This document shows positions 6,286 through 7,054 of a stretch of 7,054 nt of DNA, one piece after another. The position numbers and the translations under genes were made by a program. The first letter of the stretch is position 1, and every line of letters starts with the position of its first letter. Location: assembly GCA_051879215.1 (NCBI GenBank), contig JBJELP010000261.1, positions 1 through 7,054 on the forward strand, read 5' to 3'. The notes below the pieces were generated by a model. It had not been told where the DNA came from. It did not search any database and saw nothing but the letters and a program-made list of their open reading frames with translations. Origin of the DNA: TWA4 sp051879215. Lineage in GTDB: Bacteria > Bacillota > Clostridia > Lachnospirales > Lachnospiraceae.

Positions 6286-6335
6286 ATGAAAGACAAATCA
6301 TTCTATATCACACATAGTATTTGCTTTCATTTGTC
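6286..6335 (-). other. Alternative hairpins in the iscR leader
   Basis: In the leader RNA, GACAAAT (6335-6329) can pair with ATTTGTC (6298-6292), or ATGAAAG (6330-6324) can pair with CTTTCAT (6292-6286). The two stems share bases and cannot form together. Each is only 7 bp, so chance is possible. Confidence 0.25.
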
Positions 6336-6348
6336 ATCTCTCTGTCAT

Positions 6349-6377
6349 ATAGTAACACATTATTCCTAGTTAGTCAA
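6349..6377 (-). promoter_or_regulatory. Predicted promoter of iscR
   Basis: The -35 is TTGACT (6372-6377, 5/6) and the -10 is TACTAT (6349-6354, 4/6), with a 17-nt spacer and a TGT extended -10. The predicted leader is about 118 nt. The -35 lies inside the inverted repeat at 6359-6387, so a bound repressor would exclude RNA polymerase. Confidence 0.7.
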
Positions 6378-6387
6378 TAGGAATAAT
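6359..6387. promoter_or_regulatory. 29-bp inverted repeat, probable Rrf2/IscR operator
   Basis: Arms ATTATTCCTA (6359-6368) and TAGGAATAAT (6378-6387) are perfectly complementary across a 9-bp centre that contains the -35 of iscR. A further ATTCC at 6388-6392 forms a second overlapping palindrome, GGAAT-AAT-ATTCC (6380-6392). One arm recurs at the iscS promoter. The size and symmetry suit a dimeric winged-helix regulator; the link to this particular protein is inferred from position. Confidence 0.75.
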
Positions 6388-6396
6388 ATTCCGCAT

Positions 6397-6642
6397 TTAT
6401 TCTTCACAATGCTTTTTCATTTCCATCAGTTTCAATTTCATCTTCCGCATGTGTTCATCTTTCAGTTTGTTTTTTTCTTCCAGCAAATGAATTTTATCCT
6501 CCAGATGAGCAATATATTCCATAGCCAGTTTGGCACCGCATGCATCAATATAGCTGCCTTCTTCACGCACCTGATTCAGCCACTGCATTAACGATTTTTC
6601 TCTGATATCATTGTACGTATTGTCTTCTCTGATTTTTAACAT
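6397..6642 (-). CDS. Small coiled-coil protein of unknown function (81 aa)
   Basis: I do not recognise this protein. It is 81 aa, starts MLKIREDNTYNDIREKSLMQ and carries AGGAGG 7 nt before ATG 6642. Residues 1-35 look globular, with WLNQVREEGSYIDACG at 21-36. From about residue 40 to the end it is a highly charged helix rich in Lys, Glu and Met with heptad-like Leu/Ile/Met spacing (MEYIAHLEDKIHLLEE), so a coiled coil and oligomer are likely. It has two cysteines, C35 and C79, and no membrane segment. The stop lies 9 bp before the iscR operator repeat, and a tandem 19-bp repeat with a TAGGAAT element precedes it. The strong ribosome site and structured composition support a real gene. A role linked to the isc genes is suggested only by position. 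Confidence 0.78.
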   Translation of the reverse strand: MLKIREDNTYNDIREKSLMQWLNQVREEGSYIDACGAKLAMEYIAHLEDKIHLLEEKNKLKDEHMRKMKLKLMEMKKHCEE

Positions 6643-6655
6643 TGAAAATCCTCCT

Positions 6656-6693
6656 TATTTCTACAAATAATAACTATTCCTACAAATATTAAC
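6656..6693 (-). repeat. Tandem 19-bp repeat upstream of the coiled-coil gene
   Basis: Two directly adjacent copies, 6675-6693 and 6656-6674, match at 17 of 19 positions (GTTAATATTTGTAGGAATA on the minus strand in the upstream copy). The upstream copy contains TAGGAAT, the half-site seen at iscR and iscS; the other copy reads TAGAAAT. They lie between a possible -10, TATAGT (6692-6697, with no good -35), and the ribosome site, so they would sit near the transcript start. Confidence 0.7.
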
Positions 6694-6751
6694 TATAAGC
6701 AGTTTTTATTAAGTATCTCTCCTTATCAATCTGAATACTTTTTTAATAAAC

Positions 6752-6775
6752 AAAAAAACCGCATAAAATGCGGTT
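6752..6775 (-). terminator. Intrinsic terminator of the tRNA-Tyr/tRNA-Phe unit
   Basis: AACCGCAT (6764-6757 in complementary sense) and ATGCGGTT form a perfect 8-bp stem with a 3-nt loop, and the minus-strand transcript then enters a run of seven T (6758-6752). It starts 12 nt after tRNA-Phe and separates the tRNA unit from the coiled-coil gene. Confidence 0.88.
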
Positions 6776-6787
6776 AACAAAATAAAA

Positions 6788-6860
<73 letters not shown>

Positions 6861-6866
6861 ATCAAG

Positions 6867-6948
6867 TGGGGGAAGGTGGATTCGAACCACCGAAAGCATA
6901 GCTAGCAGATTTACAGTCTGTCCCCTTTGGCCACTCGGGAATTCCCCC
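6867..6948 (-). tRNA. tRNA-Tyr (anticodon GTA)
   Basis: This is an 82-nt class II tRNA with the long variable arm expected of bacterial tRNA-Tyr. The acceptor stem is GGGGGAA/TTCCCCC with discriminator A. The anticodon loop CTGTAAA has GTA at 6912-6914, and the T arm is GGTGG-TTCGAAT-CCACC. CCA is not encoded. It is the first tRNA of the pair in transcription order. Confidence 0.97.
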
Positions 6949-7054
6949 AAATTATTCAGTTAATTGCACCTTCAAAACTGCATATGACGTTCGATGTCTT
7001 CCTGACTTCTGTCAGGCTTTCAACAAACTTTCCACTTTCATCATAACCATATCT
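6949..7054 (-). other. Non-coding region upstream of the tRNAs, possible rRNA-operon spacer
   Basis: No ORF is visible. The minus strand carries TATGCAGTTTTGAAGGTGC (6984-6966), which resembles the conserved element in spacers of Clostridia/Bacilli rRNA operons, and a perfect 6-bp hairpin, CCTGAC-AGAA-GTCAGG (7016-7001), without a U-tract. This suggests that the tRNA pair is the tail of an rRNA operon lying beyond the right edge. I see no 5S or 23S sequence inside the window, and no clear promoter. Confidence 0.35.

Noticed and set aside
6359..6387. Inverted repeat read as a terminator of the coiled-coil gene
   Set aside because: The stem is AT-rich and not followed by a U-tract, and its overlap with the iscR -35 fits an operator better.
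7001..7016. Hairpin CCTGAC/GTCAGG as a terminator
   Set aside because: Only 6 bp, and no T-run on the minus-strand side.

Overview
The window looks like chromosomal DNA of a low-to-moderate GC member of the Firmicutes (Clostridia). A Lachnospiraceae-like gut anaerobe is my best guess, but that is inference. The reasons are strong AGGAGG-type ribosome sites, U-tract terminators, tRNAs without an encoded CCA, a minimal Rrf2 regulator / cysteine desulfurase / IscU-NifU scaffold set, and the protein sequences themselves. Every gene I can support lies on the minus strand, so transcription runs from high to low coordinates.

In transcription order, the right end (7054-6949) is non-coding and resembles an rRNA-operon spacer. 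tRNA-Tyr(GTA) and tRNA-Phe(GAA) follow, 6 bp apart, and end in an intrinsic terminator (6752-6775). A small coiled-coil protein of unknown function (81 aa, 6397-6642) comes next, preceded by a tandem 19-bp repeat. Then comes the iron-sulfur cluster block: an Rrf2/IscR-type regulator (5808-6224), a cysteine desulfurase (4436-5632) and an IscU/NifU-type scaffold (3878-4312). The iscR promoter overlaps a 29-bp inverted repeat, and part of that repeat recurs at the iscS promoter, which suggests one feedback circuit. IscS supplies sulfur from cysteine, IscU builds the cluster, and the regulator senses cluster status.

galE (2703-3722) has its own promoter and a strong terminator (2642-2674). Between that terminator and alaS is a 38-aa membrane protein gene (2354-2470), too short for ordinary ORF cut-offs but with a very good ribosome site and an upstream promoter. 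A long imperfect hairpin separates it from alaS (25-2220). alaS starts at GTG and ends in tandem stop codons after about 731 residues, well short of the usual 870 or so, so the C-terminal C-Ala/DHHA1 domain is absent. A ribosome site and an ATG follow at once, opening another gene that leaves the window after three codons.

Most of the window is ordinary housekeeping DNA. The points most worth a second look are the shortened alaS, the overlooked small membrane protein, the hairpin before alaS, the shared operator-like sites of the isc genes, and the tandem repeat before the coiled-coil gene. I see no mobile element, CRISPR array or defence system.
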